Part shown: piece after piece, positions 33,151 through 45,632 of the stretch | Position numbering within the stretch: position 1 is the stretch's first letter | Layout: each line of letters opens with the position of its first letter | Origin: Salvator merianae | Taxonomy: Eukaryota; Chordata; Lepidosauria; Squamata; Teiidae | Length of the DNA stretch: 64,000 nt | Assembly: GCA_003586115.2 (NCBI GenBank) | Contig: QVOM02000073.1 | Location: forward strand, 35,902,305-35,966,304 | Direction of reading: 5' to 3' | Made by a program: the position numbers and the translations under genes | Notes under the pieces: model-generated | The model's database searches: none | What the model was told of the DNA's origin: nothing | The model's input: the letters and a program-made list of their open reading frames with translations, nothing else

Positions 33151-35929
33151 GGCAGGACCACAGAATCCAGCAACAATTTTTTAGGATTCCGAGGCAGTTC
33201 TATGGATTCCATATTCTACTATGCTAACCTACTATTCCTAAATCAAGCCTATATTTTAAAATGACTGAAAAGTTCTCTCCATGGTAAAAATCAGTCAAGA
33301 TTGAGAAATCTCTCCTCTTTGTTTCAGTACTTGTATATGCCTCAATTCTGGTTGAAAGCACTCGACAGCTCTCTTTGGGACCCAGTTTGATACTTTATAG
33401 GATGCACATCTGTATTTCTGCCTGTGGCCTGGAAATGGTTTTTTTAAAATAATTACCACCACCACCCCATTGCAGCCAGTCTTTTCCAAGCTGTATTTTT
33501 CACTTGTGCATGAATTTTTATGCATTTACCAATACAAAGCTACTGACACAAAGTTTTTTGCGTGGGTCAGTCCTTTTTCTTCACTGGAGCTTGGTTCAGG
33601 CATGTAGCCAATTGAAAGACTCTTTTAGCATGCCAAATAAAAGATGGACATATGCAAAATCCATCGTGCAAAACAAACAAGGGCAACAGGAGAGCGTTAG
33701 ACATCATGATGTTTTTTGCCAGTGGGTGCAAAACCATCATGAGTCCAGATTACCAAGCTAAGGAATGTCTGCACAGCATCTGCCTTTTATACAGCACAAG
33801 TTCAGAATATGTTTTATCAAGGTAATCAAAGAAATTGAGTCCTGAGTCTAGAGGAAGCAGATCCTTAAGAATAATATCTGCTTATTTTCAGGCAAGGAGG
33901 TAGAAAATTTTAGCCAGGGATAATAAAATCTTAGTCCCAAATAGCTTTATTCTAGTGCTCTCACAAGCTTTCTTGCCCGCTTCACTCTTTTTACACCGCC
34001 ATCCCATTTGCCAGAGTCTCTTGCAAAACTAGCAGAGACACAAATAAACACTGCCATTAAATACCCTCTATAATTAGTATCCTGATTTCTAAAATGAAAT
34101 GAAAAATGTAATGCTTCCACTTGTTTGCTCACTAGATGCTAAAATCTTGTTCCATGACCCAACCAGGCTATGTCCTGTGCTTGCCAAGAAGACTTAATAA
34201 GGTAATGTTTAGGAGGTTACTATCTTTACAGCCCTTGTCTTATTGTAACTGTGTAAAATAAAACAAAACATTCAGAGTGGAGAAGAATTTTAAGGAAGGG
34301 TTCATTTTTAAAATGTTGCTTCACAGTGCAGTAGAAACAAAGAGTTCACCGCAATCTGTCTGGATTAAGTGTCCCCACCAACCAAGGTGCTTTCTCCTGC
34401 TCTCTGCCATGACCGTTCACCTTCCTGGCTTCATTGTAATTGCCCATAAACAGTTCCCAACTCGATATTCTGGGATACTTTCTCACTCGCCATTCCTGCA
34501 ATCCAAAATTGCACCCAGTGGATCCTGTTATTCACCACTGCACATTCAGTCCATCAGGTGAACTGAGCTGCCTAGATTTGACACTGAGTGATGTGTGGTG
34601 CTTATGGGCCTGTCTAAACTTATCCTAGGGCAAACAGAATGTGCTGGATAAACTTCTACAACACATTGCTTAACCAACAATATGAAATCCAGTATGGCTT
34701 GGGAGGGGAGCACATATAAATCATATCAAATCTATCCAAGCTATGCTTGGTTACATGTAAATGCTGAGTGCCACCAAACAGGGCATCTTCATATGCAATT
34801 TCTCCCCAAATTAGACTATCAAGTGACACTGAAGTAGTGTAAATAGGTCGCAGTTATTCATTCCAGTGGCCCACCAGGAACAAGTGTTAGTGCTATTTGC
34901 ACATACCTAGGGTGGAGTTGCATTTGTTCTTCGTTGATCTAGTTCAAGACAATCCTCTTTTATTGACTTCTCCAATCTTGCTGAATTGGTCTGATTTTCA
35001 AAGATAAGCCCTGAGGATGATAATCTCATCTTGAGGATGCAGATGAGATCCAGGATTTTGCTGCTCAGATAAGCTGCCTTTCTTTCACATTCCTGTACAA
35101 GGAGCCCATCTAGAAACTGCATTCCAAATAATCTTCTAGAGGCTGGTGTCCCTCTTGTAGGAGTTTGCCATAGCCAGACATATCCAGTTCTTTTTCACCA
35201 GTATGCATGGTCTGAGCATATTTCAGTGTAATAGATGGCAAATTCAGAGTCAAACAGAAGCTGCCAGGGCATCACCCCACCTGATTCCCTTCCCTGGTTA
35301 TGCATCCCTACAAGCTGTTATTTGTCCTTTGATCCATCATCCTGGCAATATATCTACTCCAAAGATAACTTGTTCAACACATGATTTCACTTTTGGGTGA
35401 AGAGTTATTTTGTAAATTATGCTCCAGACAACTATTTTATAGTTCTCCCTGATCCTTATTCGTGGATAGCTATGGGGCTTGGCTACATGCAAGAGAATGG
35501 GTTACATGTCAGTCTGACAGTGAAAAGATCTTGCATGGCAAAGGAGTGGCCCCTTTGTCACTGGCAGGTGGGTTCTATGGTTTGCTGAAAAACGTTTCCT
35601 TTCATTTTCCATCAATGCCAGCCAGAATGTCCCGTAAACAGGGATGGTGAGAGTTGTTGTACCATACAACAATATTTGGAAGGCTACAGGTCCTCATGCC
35701 TGTTCTAGATATAAAGGCAAGTAGCCTTTTTATAAGCTACTTGGAAAAATTAGGCAATGCTGCTGTACGAAGACCAAACTTTACTCTCTTATATTTGACA
35801 GACTACTTTTGTTGCATTTTCATTCATGTTCAGAATGTACTCATCCCCAGAGCTACCGGTTTAGAAATTGTCATGCACCAACACTGTACTGACTATATTC
35901 AAAAACTCAGATCCAGAGGTATGAAATAA
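33151..35929. other. Unassigned DNA
   Basis: No transposon, gene or RNA signature recognised over about 2.8 kb. GGGCCTGTCTAAACTTATCC at 34607 resembles a family E/F left end, but no partner end was found. Confidence 0.35.
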
Positions 35930-37640
35930 TTACCACTCAGTGCTAATATTCCCTTTGGGCCAAGCTATTGGAAAACATTGTAGCTACCAACTGCAGGCAC
36001 ACTTGGAGGAAATGGATTATCTAGGCCCATTCCAATCTGGTTTCAGGCAGGAGTCTGGCACAGAGACTGCTTTGGTCACCCTAATGGATGAACTTTATAA
36101 GGAGAAGGGCAGGGACAATGTGACCCTAATGATTATCTGAGAGATCAAGGAGAGATCAATCTCTCAGTGGCTTTTGGTACCATTGACCATGGAATTCTGC
36201 TGGAGCAGCCTTGGGGATTGGGACTTGGAGGTACAGTCTCCAAGGTAGGCTCCAGAAAGTAACAATGGGGGACTTTTGTTCAATGGGGGGGACCTTTCTT
36301 GTGAAGTTATCCAGGGGGCAGTCCTGTCTCCTATGCTACTTAACATAGGAGAGATGCACAGAGATGAAGCTGTTGGGAGAGGTCATCAGGAGTTTTGGAG
36401 TGAGGTGCCATTAGTACTCTGATGACACCCAACTCTATTTCCCTTTCCCTTCTGAGTCAGGAGAAGCAGTGGAGGTGCTTGATCATTACCTGGAGGCAGT
36501 AATGGGTCGAATGTGAACCAATAAATTGAAACTGAATCTAGACAGGATGGCAACACTGCGTGTCATGGAGTCTCAAGTCCAGGAAGTTAAGTGGTATCAG
36601 ATTCTGGATTGGGTTGTTTTGCCCCTGAAAGAACAGGTTCATAATCTGGGGGTGCTCCTGGATTCAGTGCTGTCATTGAGACCCATGTGGCAACGGCAGC
36701 CAGGAATGATTACCTCCATCTCCAGCTTGTTCACCAGCTTTGGACTTTCCTGAATAGGGATAACTTGGCCACAGTGTCTGTGTTCTGGTAACCTCCAGAT
36801 TAGATTAATGTGCTGCATATGGGACTACCCTTGAAGACAGTCCAGAAGATGGCACTAATGCAGAATGCAGCAGCTTGACTGCTGATGGGAATTTCTGTCT
36901 GGATACACATCATGCCAGTCTTGAAAGATCTGCACTGGTCAATGATTACCTCCATCTCCAGCTTGTTCACCAGCTTTGGACTTTCCTGAATAGGGATAAC
37001 TTGGCCACAGTGTCTGTGTTCTGGTAACCTTCAGATTAGATTAATGTGCTGTATATGGGACTACCCTTGAAGACAGTCCAGAAGATGGCACTAATGCAGA
37101 ATGCAGCAGCTTGACTGCTGATGGGAATTTCTGTCTGGATACACATCATGCCAGTCTTGAAAGATCTGCACTGGTTGCCTATTCGCTACTGAGTCCAATT
37201 CAAGGTGTTGATGCAAGCATATAAAGCCGTAAATGGCTTGGGCCCCAGTTACCTGAAGGAGCACCTTCCTTCATATAGACCTGCCAAAGCACAGAGATCT
37301 CAAGAAAAAGGTCACCTTGTAATTCTGCCTTTCTCAGAAGTGTGAGGGATGGTGACACACACGAGGGCCTTTTCCGTGGTGTCCCCCAGGTTCTGGAACA
37401 GCATTCATTTAGAAGTTTCTCAGGCATCTGCACTGTATGTTTTTGGCACTTAGTTAAACTATACCTCTTCACCCAGGTCTTTGATGTTTTGCTTCCTCAG
37501 AATGCTGTTCTGTCAGGGAGAGAGGGAGGGAAGAAGGGTGTATTATATTTTAAAAATATTTTAGATTGTTGTGACCCACCCTGGGAGTTTCAGTGTTGGG
37601 ACCCACCAACACAGATAATAAATGCCTTGTTCTTGCAATT
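35930..37640 (+). mobile_element. L2 LINE, 5'-truncated, with internal tandem duplication
   Basis: The sense strand encodes L2-type RT remnants: GPFQSGFRQESGTETALVTLMDELY (near 36030), AFGTIDHGILLEQ, then YSDDTQLYFPFPSESGEAVEVLDHYLEAV (near 36420, with the YxDD-type catalytic motif SDDT), TNKLKLNLDRMATL and DWVVLPLKEQVHNLGVLLDSVLSL. The C-terminal region is near 37200-37460 (LHWLPIRY, FKVLMQAYKAVNGLGPSYLKE, FSVVSPRFWNS). Frameshifts and stops are present. The 3' end is near 37640 with an AATAAATGCC tail. Confidence 0.85.
36705..37176. repeat. 236-bp tandem duplication within the L2 LINE
   Basis: Unit 1 is 36705-36940 and unit 2 is 36941-37176. They differ at only about two or three positions (CCTCCAGATT versus CCTTCAGATT; GCTGCATATG versus GCTGTATATG). 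The host LINE is far more diverged from any functional L2, so the duplication is much younger than the insertion. Confidence 0.95.
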
Positions 37641-38158
37641 CTAGTTGTACAAACACACTACATTTACAGCACCCTTAACCAGCTATATAACACCAGCTGA
37701 AGGTGAACTGATTAGAGATAAGCTGAAGATTCTTTTCCCACGAATCTCTTAAACCAGCTGAAAGAAGAATATGGCTGTATCCCTCCCCCACCAATAATTA
37801 TTTGTACTGCCAAAACTAAAAGTGTAAAGGTTGGTTTGATTAATGAGCTCAAGAAGACCAGAACGCCATTGCAAGTTCAAATTCAGAACAGAACCATGGG
37901 CTTTTAAAGTAAATCCAGCTTGTGTATAAACAGTGCCACCTAATGAATCTCTCTCTCTCCCTCTCTCTCTCTTGCGTCATTGGGAGGAAAAGCAATTCTG
38001 TGTCTGTAGTGATGGTGGCAATGGAGAGGAGCCTTTTCAACCATCCAGACCTTTAAATGGCTAAAAACATACAGCTTTTTGAGACATTCTATTTTCACAC
38101 CATAGACATGATGCTGAATCAGGATGACACCCTTGACAAACACACTTACTGACTGTAA
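37641..38158. other. Unassigned DNA with a (CT)n tract
   Basis: A CT/CTCC tract lies at 37947-37972. Nothing else recognised. Confidence 0.5.
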
Positions 38159-39426
38159 GGGCACAGTCACACATAGGGCCTTTTCGCACTGAGCTCCGTA
38201 GTCCGTTCCCAGTAGTTGGCTTCGGACTGGAGGGGTTGAAGAACGCTGGCTGCCATTCGCACTCCCAGCCAGAGGAATGGACCCGAAGCCGACCAGCAGA
38301 GGGAACAGTGCGAATGGCAGCCGCTAGTTCGGTACCACACTCTGTACCATCGAGCTCCGCTTCATAACCAGAGGGCTCCTTACGGAGCCGGCTTCATAAC
38401 GGCAGCTAGGCTGCCATGCCCAAAGGGCTATCCCAGACACGAAGCAGCGGACCGGGGTATGCAGCATCGGACCGGGGTACAAAGATTTGGACCACGCATG
38501 CGCAGCCACACCAGCCACGCCCGGCCGCCATTTCAAACGCAGATGGGAGTGCGAAAGCACCATGCCCGATCTTTGCTTCATCGCGCAGGTTGGAATGAAT
38601 ACAAGCTTTTACTTGTCTAGCCTAACCCAGGATCAGGTACAAATCGGGTACGATGTGGTTCGGATCAGGTGAGGCGCACGCCCGTGGCAGTGCGAAATCT
38701 CCGTTCCAGCAAATGGACAGGAACGTTCCACTAGCTAAGTGCAAAAAGGCCCAAAGTAGGGATAATCCCTATTGAGGGGGAAGAAGGAACGAGTACATTA
38801 TTTCCCTTGTGCATTGCCAAAGGAAAGGAGAAGAAACGTGTCCTTCTCCTTGCAGGAACAAGAAAGAAAGAAAAATGGAAGATACATTGTCCTTCTCCTT
38901 GCAGAGACGGGAAAGAAAGGAGGAGGCATGAATTTTGAGAGTGGACTGTGGTGCCCAGCCAACTATGGAACAGAGTGTTGCCCAAGGCAAATGAAATGTA
39001 ACTTTCACTGCATCTTTTCTTTTGTTAAAAAATCAAACAGTATCAAGGTGCAAAACGGGACAGCACCGTGGAAACAAAGAAATGTATGCCAGATGCTGTG
39101 CTCTCTTCCCACCCCGATAGTGACATTCTCACCCTCCTAAGTACAATGCCCACAACAAAGTCTGTCATTGGATGGGAGGAAATGGGGAGCCCTCCCTCTG
39201 GGCATCCCCCAAAGTATAATTTCCTCCAAAAATAGTCTAATTTCACATTCTCACTTTGCAAAACAAAACAGATTAACGCTCTGAAATAGGCTAAGAACTC
39301 ACTTAAAATAGTCCTAATCTGGGTAATTTAGTCCAGAAATAACAAAACAAAAGGCAATATTTTGTCGGGACAGCTGGAACTGAAAATGGCCTGTAAACTG
39401 ATTAAATGACATGTCTGACTGTGCCC
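38159..39426 (-). mobile_element. Family G element, copy G3 (antisense), carrying E2
   Basis: The right end read on the minus strand is GGGCACAGTCAGACATG followed by TCATTTAATCAGTTTACAGG, matching the left ends of G1 and G2 (TTTAATCAGTTTACAGGCC). Homology continues through a GGGATGCCCAGAGGGAGGG and CCAATGACAGACTTTGT segment. The left end GGGCACAGTCACACATA is the opposite terminus, cut by E2 only 17 bp in. Without E2 it is about 690 bp, shorter than G1/G2. Flanks TAA and TAT are not an exact TSD. Confidence 0.75.
38176..38752. mobile_element. Family E non-autonomous DNA transposon, copy E2, nested in G3
   Basis: A 577-bp element from GGGCCTTTTCGCACTGAGC to the inverse AAGTGCAAAAAGGCCC. It shares with E1 the subterminal GCACCRTSCCCGATCTTYGC and AATRAAKACAAGY...ACTTGTCT palindrome and the ATCCGTTCCAGC / AGAACG right end. 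Flanking triplets are ATA and AAA. It is CpG-rich like E1. Confidence 0.83.
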
Positions 39427-41513
39427 TATCTTCGTATGCAAGTTACTGTTGGCTTCACTGCTGGAGAGATGAGCTAGGTGAGCCCTAGGGGTGAGACAAC
39501 ATATTTATTCTTCTCTTGTAGACATTGCTGGTGTTGAGCTAAGATGTCTTAACAGTGAGTGAACTCTGTTTTACTTTCTGACTCTGAACATATGCATAGC
39601 CACAGCACCATGCATAATGGATGACTTGCAGTGATGGTGAAGTTGCTGACTATTATAAGAGTGTGCAGAAGAAAATTGCTTGGTGATTTCACCTACAATC
39701 ACCTAATAGGGCAACTGTTGAGCAACGGCCTCCAGTCCTTTGGAATCACTGGGTAGTTTGGGCACTCAGTACATCAAGGTCCATTAGCTGCAACCCATTC
39801 ACCACCAGGCCGTCTGGTTTGTTTGGCAGAAGATGACTAAGAGGAGAGTTTAACCATCTATCTCCAAAATCCCTGTGTGACAACTTAATGGTCTGATGTG
39901 TGTGCCAGGTACAGACGTGGAAGTAAATGTTAGGATTTTGTGGGCTGTAAAATCTGTCTGCAGTCAGAGTCTTGGGGTGTGGCCAAACTCAAATGGGCAG
40001 ACTCAAGACCAATTAGGGAATGATTTGAAGGTTTCATTTCAGCTGGCTTGAGAACCAGTTTGACGGCAGTAAAACTAAAAATGCCAGTAAAGCCAACAAC
40101 AAAGCAACATGACTTTTATGTTTACCCACCAAAATGAATGCTGCTAACTAACTACCAACAGTGAGCAAACTGGGACACTTCAATGCCCTTTTGCCCAGAA
40201 CTAGGTAACCACCACTAACTGAAAGGCAGGTTGCTAATCATGATCCTCATCACCTGCAAGGTCAGGGGGCACGACTGGGAAGGTTACTTGAAGATGGCCA
40301 GTAAAAGATGCAAAAACTGGATCAAACCCTAGAAGACAGTAATGTAAGAGTGACAACAACTGCTCAATGAGGCCCAAGGAGAAATACTCATGGCAGGAAG
40401 ATTTGAGAGACAGGGGAAGAAGGGATAGAAATGTGTTGAGGGAATTTCATGGCCATGGTATCTTCAAATTCCATGATGCAGGCACATGGGAGGAGTCTTT
40501 GGGGAAGATGCTGCATTTTAATCTGCCGGCAGTTGCCCACGTGAGAGTTCACATCTAAAGGGCAACACAGACAGACAGAGCAAAAGTGTAAAAGATCCAG
40601 AACTTCTCTTGTAGCTCTTGAAGGTAGCAGCAGCCCAAAACTGAAGCAGGAATGTCCAGGCATCCCTGGGCACCTGGGCTGTTATTACAATGACCGTGGC
40701 TCCCTTTCGAAAGACTATCCCATGCGTCGAGCCTCACCACCGGTTCCTGCTTCCATGCTGGAGCACAGCACTTCCTCTGCCCCGTTCAGTGCTTCTATGG
40801 CCACCAGAACCATTGCTATTGCTCTCAGCTCTTGTGCTGTTACTGCTCCCCCCACTTAGGAAATCCATAGCAACTGCAGCAAATAGTGTCTTGAACTTCT
40901 CTCTCCCACCTGTCCTCTGACAGGCATCCCTTCAGCAGTTCCCTACACTGAACTTCCAGGGCAAGAGACCAGCAGCCCTTCATCTGTGTCCATTTCTCAC
41001 AGCTGAAACAGACTTGGTGCTGGGATAATCCAAATCCTTCCAATTGGGAAGGGAATCTGTCTAGAAGAAATGAAAATGCACTTTGGTGTCTGATCCCCAA
41101 GGACGAAGGATGGCCTTGAGTCTGATTAAAGGTAAAGTGTAACTACAGCCCAAATCTAGAGGGCTTGTTTTTAAAGGGAGGTTTCAATCCATTTGGCTTT
41201 CTCCTGAAATAGATAATCAGGGCATAACTACCACAGAACAAGCCAGGATGTTTGCCAAGGGCCCAAGAAGCTCATGCTACAAAGAGAAACATGAACAAAG
41301 AGAAGCTGAACAAAGAGAAGCTGCTAGACTTCTGTTGCTCATGTTATGAGAAAGTTTGACACTGTGCCCAACCTCACAGATGTGAAAAAGTCCAAGCAGG
41401 CAGTTTGTACAGTCTGCGCCCAATAAGATTGATGTGGGCAATTTAAAGTGTGAAATTGCCTTAAGATACAGAATTAACTTTACTGTCAGCCCTTTCCAAT
41501 GTTTTGTTCTGTT
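39427..41513. other. Unassigned DNA
   Basis: No transposon or gene recognised over about 2.1 kb; open frames near 40690-40920 (leucine/proline-rich) have no recognisable domain. Confidence 0.35.
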
Positions 41514-41641
41514 TACCTATCCTATCCTATCCTATCCTATCCTATCCTATCCTATCCTATCCTATCCTATCCTATCCTATCCTATCCTATCCCATCCCAT
41601 CCCATCCCATCCCATCCCATCCCATCCTATCCTATCCTATC
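41514..41641. repeat. Pentanucleotide array (CCTAT)n with a CCCAT block
   Basis: About 25 units: roughly 14 CCTAT units, then a contiguous block of 7 CCCAT units (about 41589-41625), then 3 CCTAT units. The sharp-edged variant block points to expansion of one mutated unit. Because the unit is 5 bp and lacks a stop, frames stay open through it and give YPILS-type peptides. Confidence 0.95.
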
Positions 41642-42343
41642 TCCCTATGTCATTCCTCCCAACTATTCATTAGCTTGTTCTTCCAGATTTTACTGTCATA
41701 AATTTTGGTACCATCTGGACTGCAGTAAAGGTGCGGTTCTGACCATCCCATAGGAGACTTACAGTTACCCAGAGATACTGCACATAAGTGCATGTTTGCT
41801 CATGTCTTCATCCATTTGATCTCTGATAAAGATCATCAAAGCAGGCCAGCCCCAACCTCTATTTCCACAGCTGCAGCGATAATTCACAAGCTTTCAAGCC
41901 ATTACATCTTCTAAACAAATCAGACTAGACCTACTAAAGGAGAAGAATTAGTTGGAATCAATGCCTTTTCCGTGCACAAAGAAAATACCCATGAGCCAGA
42001 TTTTACAATGTTACTCGCTAGCTTAATTTGCTTGCAGACAATTTTGGTGGTAGGCAAAACCAATCTTCTAGGAGTCTGATTATCTGGCACTAGTCCAGTT
42101 CAGCTCTAATTCATATTGCAGCTGAGCCTTAAAAGTGATGTTGGAGATACCTGTGTTTCTTTGGGTACAACTCTTAAATCTTTGGTATCATACTGAACAT
42201 TAGAATATAAAGGATGTTCTGGGTAGTTGAGGATGCTTGAATTCAGTTCCTCATATCCATACTTCTGCCTGAAAAAGGCAATCTTATTATTGATGTTTCC
42301 TCCATTTCTTTTGGGCACGGGTAGGAAATAGTGCAATCTAGGA
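41642..42343. other. Unassigned DNA
   Basis: Nothing recognised. Confidence 0.35.
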
Positions 42344-42415
42344 ATAATGAAGGGGCAAACCTCAGTAGTAGAGCATCTGATTTGTATGCAAAAGACCCTG
42401 AGATCAACTCCTGGG
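42344..42415 (+). mobile_element. tRNA-derived SINE head (S family), truncated
   Basis: CAGTAGTAGAGCATCTGATT followed by TGTATGCAAAAGACCCTGAG and ATCAACTCCTGG is a diverged tRNA-like head (box A at the start, box B GATCAACTCC). The body is not clearly present downstream. Confidence 0.55.
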
Positions 42416-42999
42416 ACCCACAAAGAAGGGAAGCAAAATGACACCTAATAGGAAGCAAAGGGACACCACTGTGTTCATATGGCACCCTTGTGGCAGTATA
42501 AATAAGCCTTAAGAGTGCAGGGCCTGCCTGACCCTGCTCTGTCGTGATGCAGTGAGTGCACTGGCTAGTGCAGCATCTGCATGGACTTGCACTCAGCCAA
42601 CTACTACAAGCACTCTTTAGAGCACTGTAACAGCAGAGCAGGAGTAAGTGCCCTGACAGCACACACACCTGCTCTTCTGGTGCCACAGTAATGCAGATCT
42701 ATCTTGGTCCATATTCCTCTAAGTGGCATGGCCAGCCCTGTGTCTTCTGGGGGCATTTCCTGTGTTTGAATAAACATCCCAAGCCAGGAACATCACAATA
42801 GGTGATTCTAGGCAATAAGTAGTAGAAACTGGTACTGCAATGTCTGCAAGGCATTGGCTACTGAATATCTGTTTGGGGTCTTGTTAACCAAATCAACCAT
42901 CACCGTTTATTTTCTTTTCCTGCAGGTTTTGAACTTTACATATTAAAGAAATAACAGTTAGTAAATAAATATAAAGCAACAGGCAAAGGATGATTATAC

Positions 43000-44270
43000 A
43001 GGAAACTATGAAAATGCCTGAGTGAGCAGGAAGGTTTTTACAAGAACTTCACAGCAAGGTTCCTAGGTTAGGGATCCTTACATCAAATGGAAATTGATTT
43101 CATAAAAATGGTACTGTGACCTAGAAAGTATGTCCACAGCAAATCCCTAACACAGAAATCTCTGAAATGGATGAAATGGTCAGCAACCGGTTTCTGGATA
43201 TCAAACTATGAAATGTTTAGTATCAGATGAGGCAGGTTTTCAGGTCCAGAGGCTGTAAAGGTTTTGTGAGTTGAGTAACCAGCAGCCAGTGCTGTGCTCA
43301 CAGAGCAGGCGTAATGTAGGTCTGTCTTCTGAGCCGTGTGTGACCCTGGCTGCAGTCTTGCATGTTAACTACTGCCTCAGTACTGTCTTCACTGCAGTAA
43401 ACCAGCTGCTCATTGTTAGCAGTGCAAGTGCTGTTAAGGGTAGGCTCTCTCTGACCAGTTCCAGACGCTGGCTGAATATCACGCTAACAGGTGATATTCT
43501 GGAGAAGAGCTCCTCTGGCATAATTGCGTGTTGAATAAACAGCGCCTGGGGCTGGCAGTGTGCGCGATATAGTGATGCGCACATCTGGGCATTTCGACAG
43601 CGCAAAATACCCGGAAGAGCACAATTGCCACCACCGTGCATGCACAATCTTCTTTTTCAGCCTCCACACATGCACGGTGGCCATGGTGAAGATGGTGGCT
43701 CCATTCACAAGGTAAGTGATAGCATTATTTTGGGAAAACCCACGACCAGAGAGAGGGTTTCGCAAAATAGGTTATTGCATGATTTGGAGGGGATATAGCG
43801 GGGCTATGGTAGGGTTGCCACCGGTATGTATAACAATCCCATTACAGTGCAGACATAATTGCACTACATATCCCCCATGTGAATGGGGCCTTTACCCAGG
43901 AATGGCTATATCTGGTGTCCAAGATACCCCTAGCCATCGAGGTCACATGTGTTTCTAAACGAAAATGTAAAGTCAAAGAAATGCTTACCACCATGAGTCC
44001 TGCACCTAGTCTTGTAAGGGGAAGGATTTTCCATCTAGGACTAGGTCCAGGTTTAAGGCTAATTCCTGGACGTGAGATCTGGCCACTGATCTTACCAGGA
44101 TTCAGCCTCAGCCTATTGGCCCTCTCCCAGTCCCTCACTGCCTCAAGGTCCCTTCTAACACTTCAGCTGCTTCTCCTGGTTTAGATGCAAAGGAGAAGTA
44201 GAGCTGAGCACTGCCTGCGTACTGGTGACATCCCAGTCCCAGACTCTGGGTGCAAAGCATCACATAGTTG
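43000..44270 (-). mobile_element. Antisense L2-like LINE fragment, split by J2
   Basis: On the minus strand, 43990-44220 encodes SAQLYFSFASKPGEAAEVLE followed by RDWERANRLRLNPGK, an RT palm/thumb stretch of L2-type ORFs (QLYF after the catalytic DD; N-LRLNPGKTE motif). Sequence at 43000-43440 resembles the antisense 3' half of the same kind of element. Left boundary is approximate. Confidence 0.55.
43452..43888. mobile_element. Family J element, copy J2
   Basis: About 435 bp, collinear with J1 over its whole length (see J1 for shared blocks); more CpG-rich than J1 (CGCGATATAGTGATGCGC versus TGCGTAATATAATGACATGC), suggesting J2 has lost fewer CpGs. Both copies lie in antisense L2-like LINEs. 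Exact ends and TSD were not resolved. Confidence 0.55.
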
Positions 44271-45236
44271 ATAAATAGTATTGTAATAACTATACAAACA
44301 ATAACTACTTTGCAGTACTGGCCACCACCTGCTTACCTTCAGCTCTGGGAGTCAGAAGTGTATGAAATACCAGTTATCGGAGCAAGTGCCTCTGGCGAGT
44401 AATATGGGCATATGGAACCAAGACACACTAAGAGGTTTAATAGCCCACAGATGCTCTGGCACCGATCGCTACTGGCCAGATGTGCAGCTTGACCCCATCT
44501 AAGGGAGCTTCCACTCTCCTTTCTTCCTTGCGCCTTTGTTTTTAATTCCACTGCCTAGAAGTTTGGACGTGATTTGTATAACATCCCTGCCTGTGTCACT
44601 TTTTAGGAGCTTGCTTATGCCTGCCTTAACAGTTCCCCAGAGCAAAAAACATTTTTGTCCAAGTTTTCCTCAGCAGCTGCTAGTAACACTGAAATTGGGG
44701 GGTTGGAAGTGCAGGAAGCAGGAAGGAAGTTGCCTGGGAGTTTCTATGCAAAATCATTCACATGGTAATTTTCCATCAGGTGCTTTGGATCACAGAATTA
44801 CAAACAAAGGCACCAGAAAGGAAGAACACAATGCCTGCCAGTAAGAAATCTGTGCATCTGGAATTTGTAAGGGGATGTATTATAAACGCTGCCACGGTGA
44901 TAAATGCGCTAAGGCTACAGCAGCAGGACAGGCAAAATGCCTGGACACCTCTTTGGGCTCAACTTTGCAAATCTCCTGTTTATTGACAAGGAAGCTTATA
45001 CTTCCTCTACAATATTCATACACATATCTGTATACTAACACACTGCCAGGTGTCAGCAGTAATAGGGCATGTCAAGGTTAGAAAAGCTGGAGGGCTTACA
45101 ATGGAAACAACAACTTTACATCACCTGTATCTTAGTGCTTTCCACTGACTTTTGTTCTAGGGGTCAGGATATTGGACTTAATTCTGTAATGGTTGATTTA
45201 TTTGCATAAATATTTTGACCATTCTTCTTCATTGCC
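44271..45236. other. Unassigned DNA
   Basis: Nothing recognised. Confidence 0.35.
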
Positions 45237-45427
45237 TGTGCTCCATCCAGGAAGGCTCTATATGGGACAGATTGCCACAGGAGGTGGTAAGCTCTCCTTC
45301 ACTGGAGGTCCAAGGAGAGGCTGGACACACATCTATCTGCGATGGTTTAGTGAATCCTGCACTGAGCAGGGAGTTGGACTCAATGATCCTGGGTGTCCCT
45401 TCCAACTCTATGACTCTATGCTTCTAA
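45237..45427 (+). mobile_element. CR1 LINE 3' end
   Basis: Encodes WDRLPQEVVSSPSLE, matching the CR1 ORF2 C-terminus seen at 25401-25896, followed by the CR1 3' untranslated end (CTGCACTGAGCAGGGAGTTG, TCCAACTCTATGACTCTATG). The latter holds the terminal octamer-type repeats. It is 5'-truncated to about 190 bp. Confidence 0.85.
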
Positions 45428-45429
45428 TA

Positions 45430-45632
45430 CAGATCAGTGGCAGAGCATTTATGTTGCATGCACGAAGTCCCAGCTTCATTTCTTGGCACCGCTTTGCATT
45501 TCCTGGATTCTTCAGGGCAGGCCCTGATGGACCTATGCCTGAAAGCTTGACAATCACTTGCCAGATTTGGTGTTGATGATTCTAAGGCAAATGGCCAGAT
45601 GTCACACAGTGTAAGGCAGTTCCCTATGTCCA
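45430..45632 (+). mobile_element. tRNA-derived SINE (S family), sense
   Basis: A head CAGTGGCAGAGCATTTATG and GCATGCACGAAGTCCCAGC-TTCATTTC (box A and box B-like), a body, and a tail GTGTAAGGCAGTTCCCTATG. It sits 3 bp after a CR1 tail. The antisense copy at 46412-46592 has the matching tail at its left edge. Confidence 0.65.

Noticed and set aside
34607..34640. Left end of another family E/F element (GGGCCTGTCTAAACTT)
   Set aside because: No matching inverted right end or TSD could be found downstream.
41434..41753. Repetitive SYPIL-type proteins
   Set aside because: Translation of the CCTAT/CCCAT microsatellite in all three frames.
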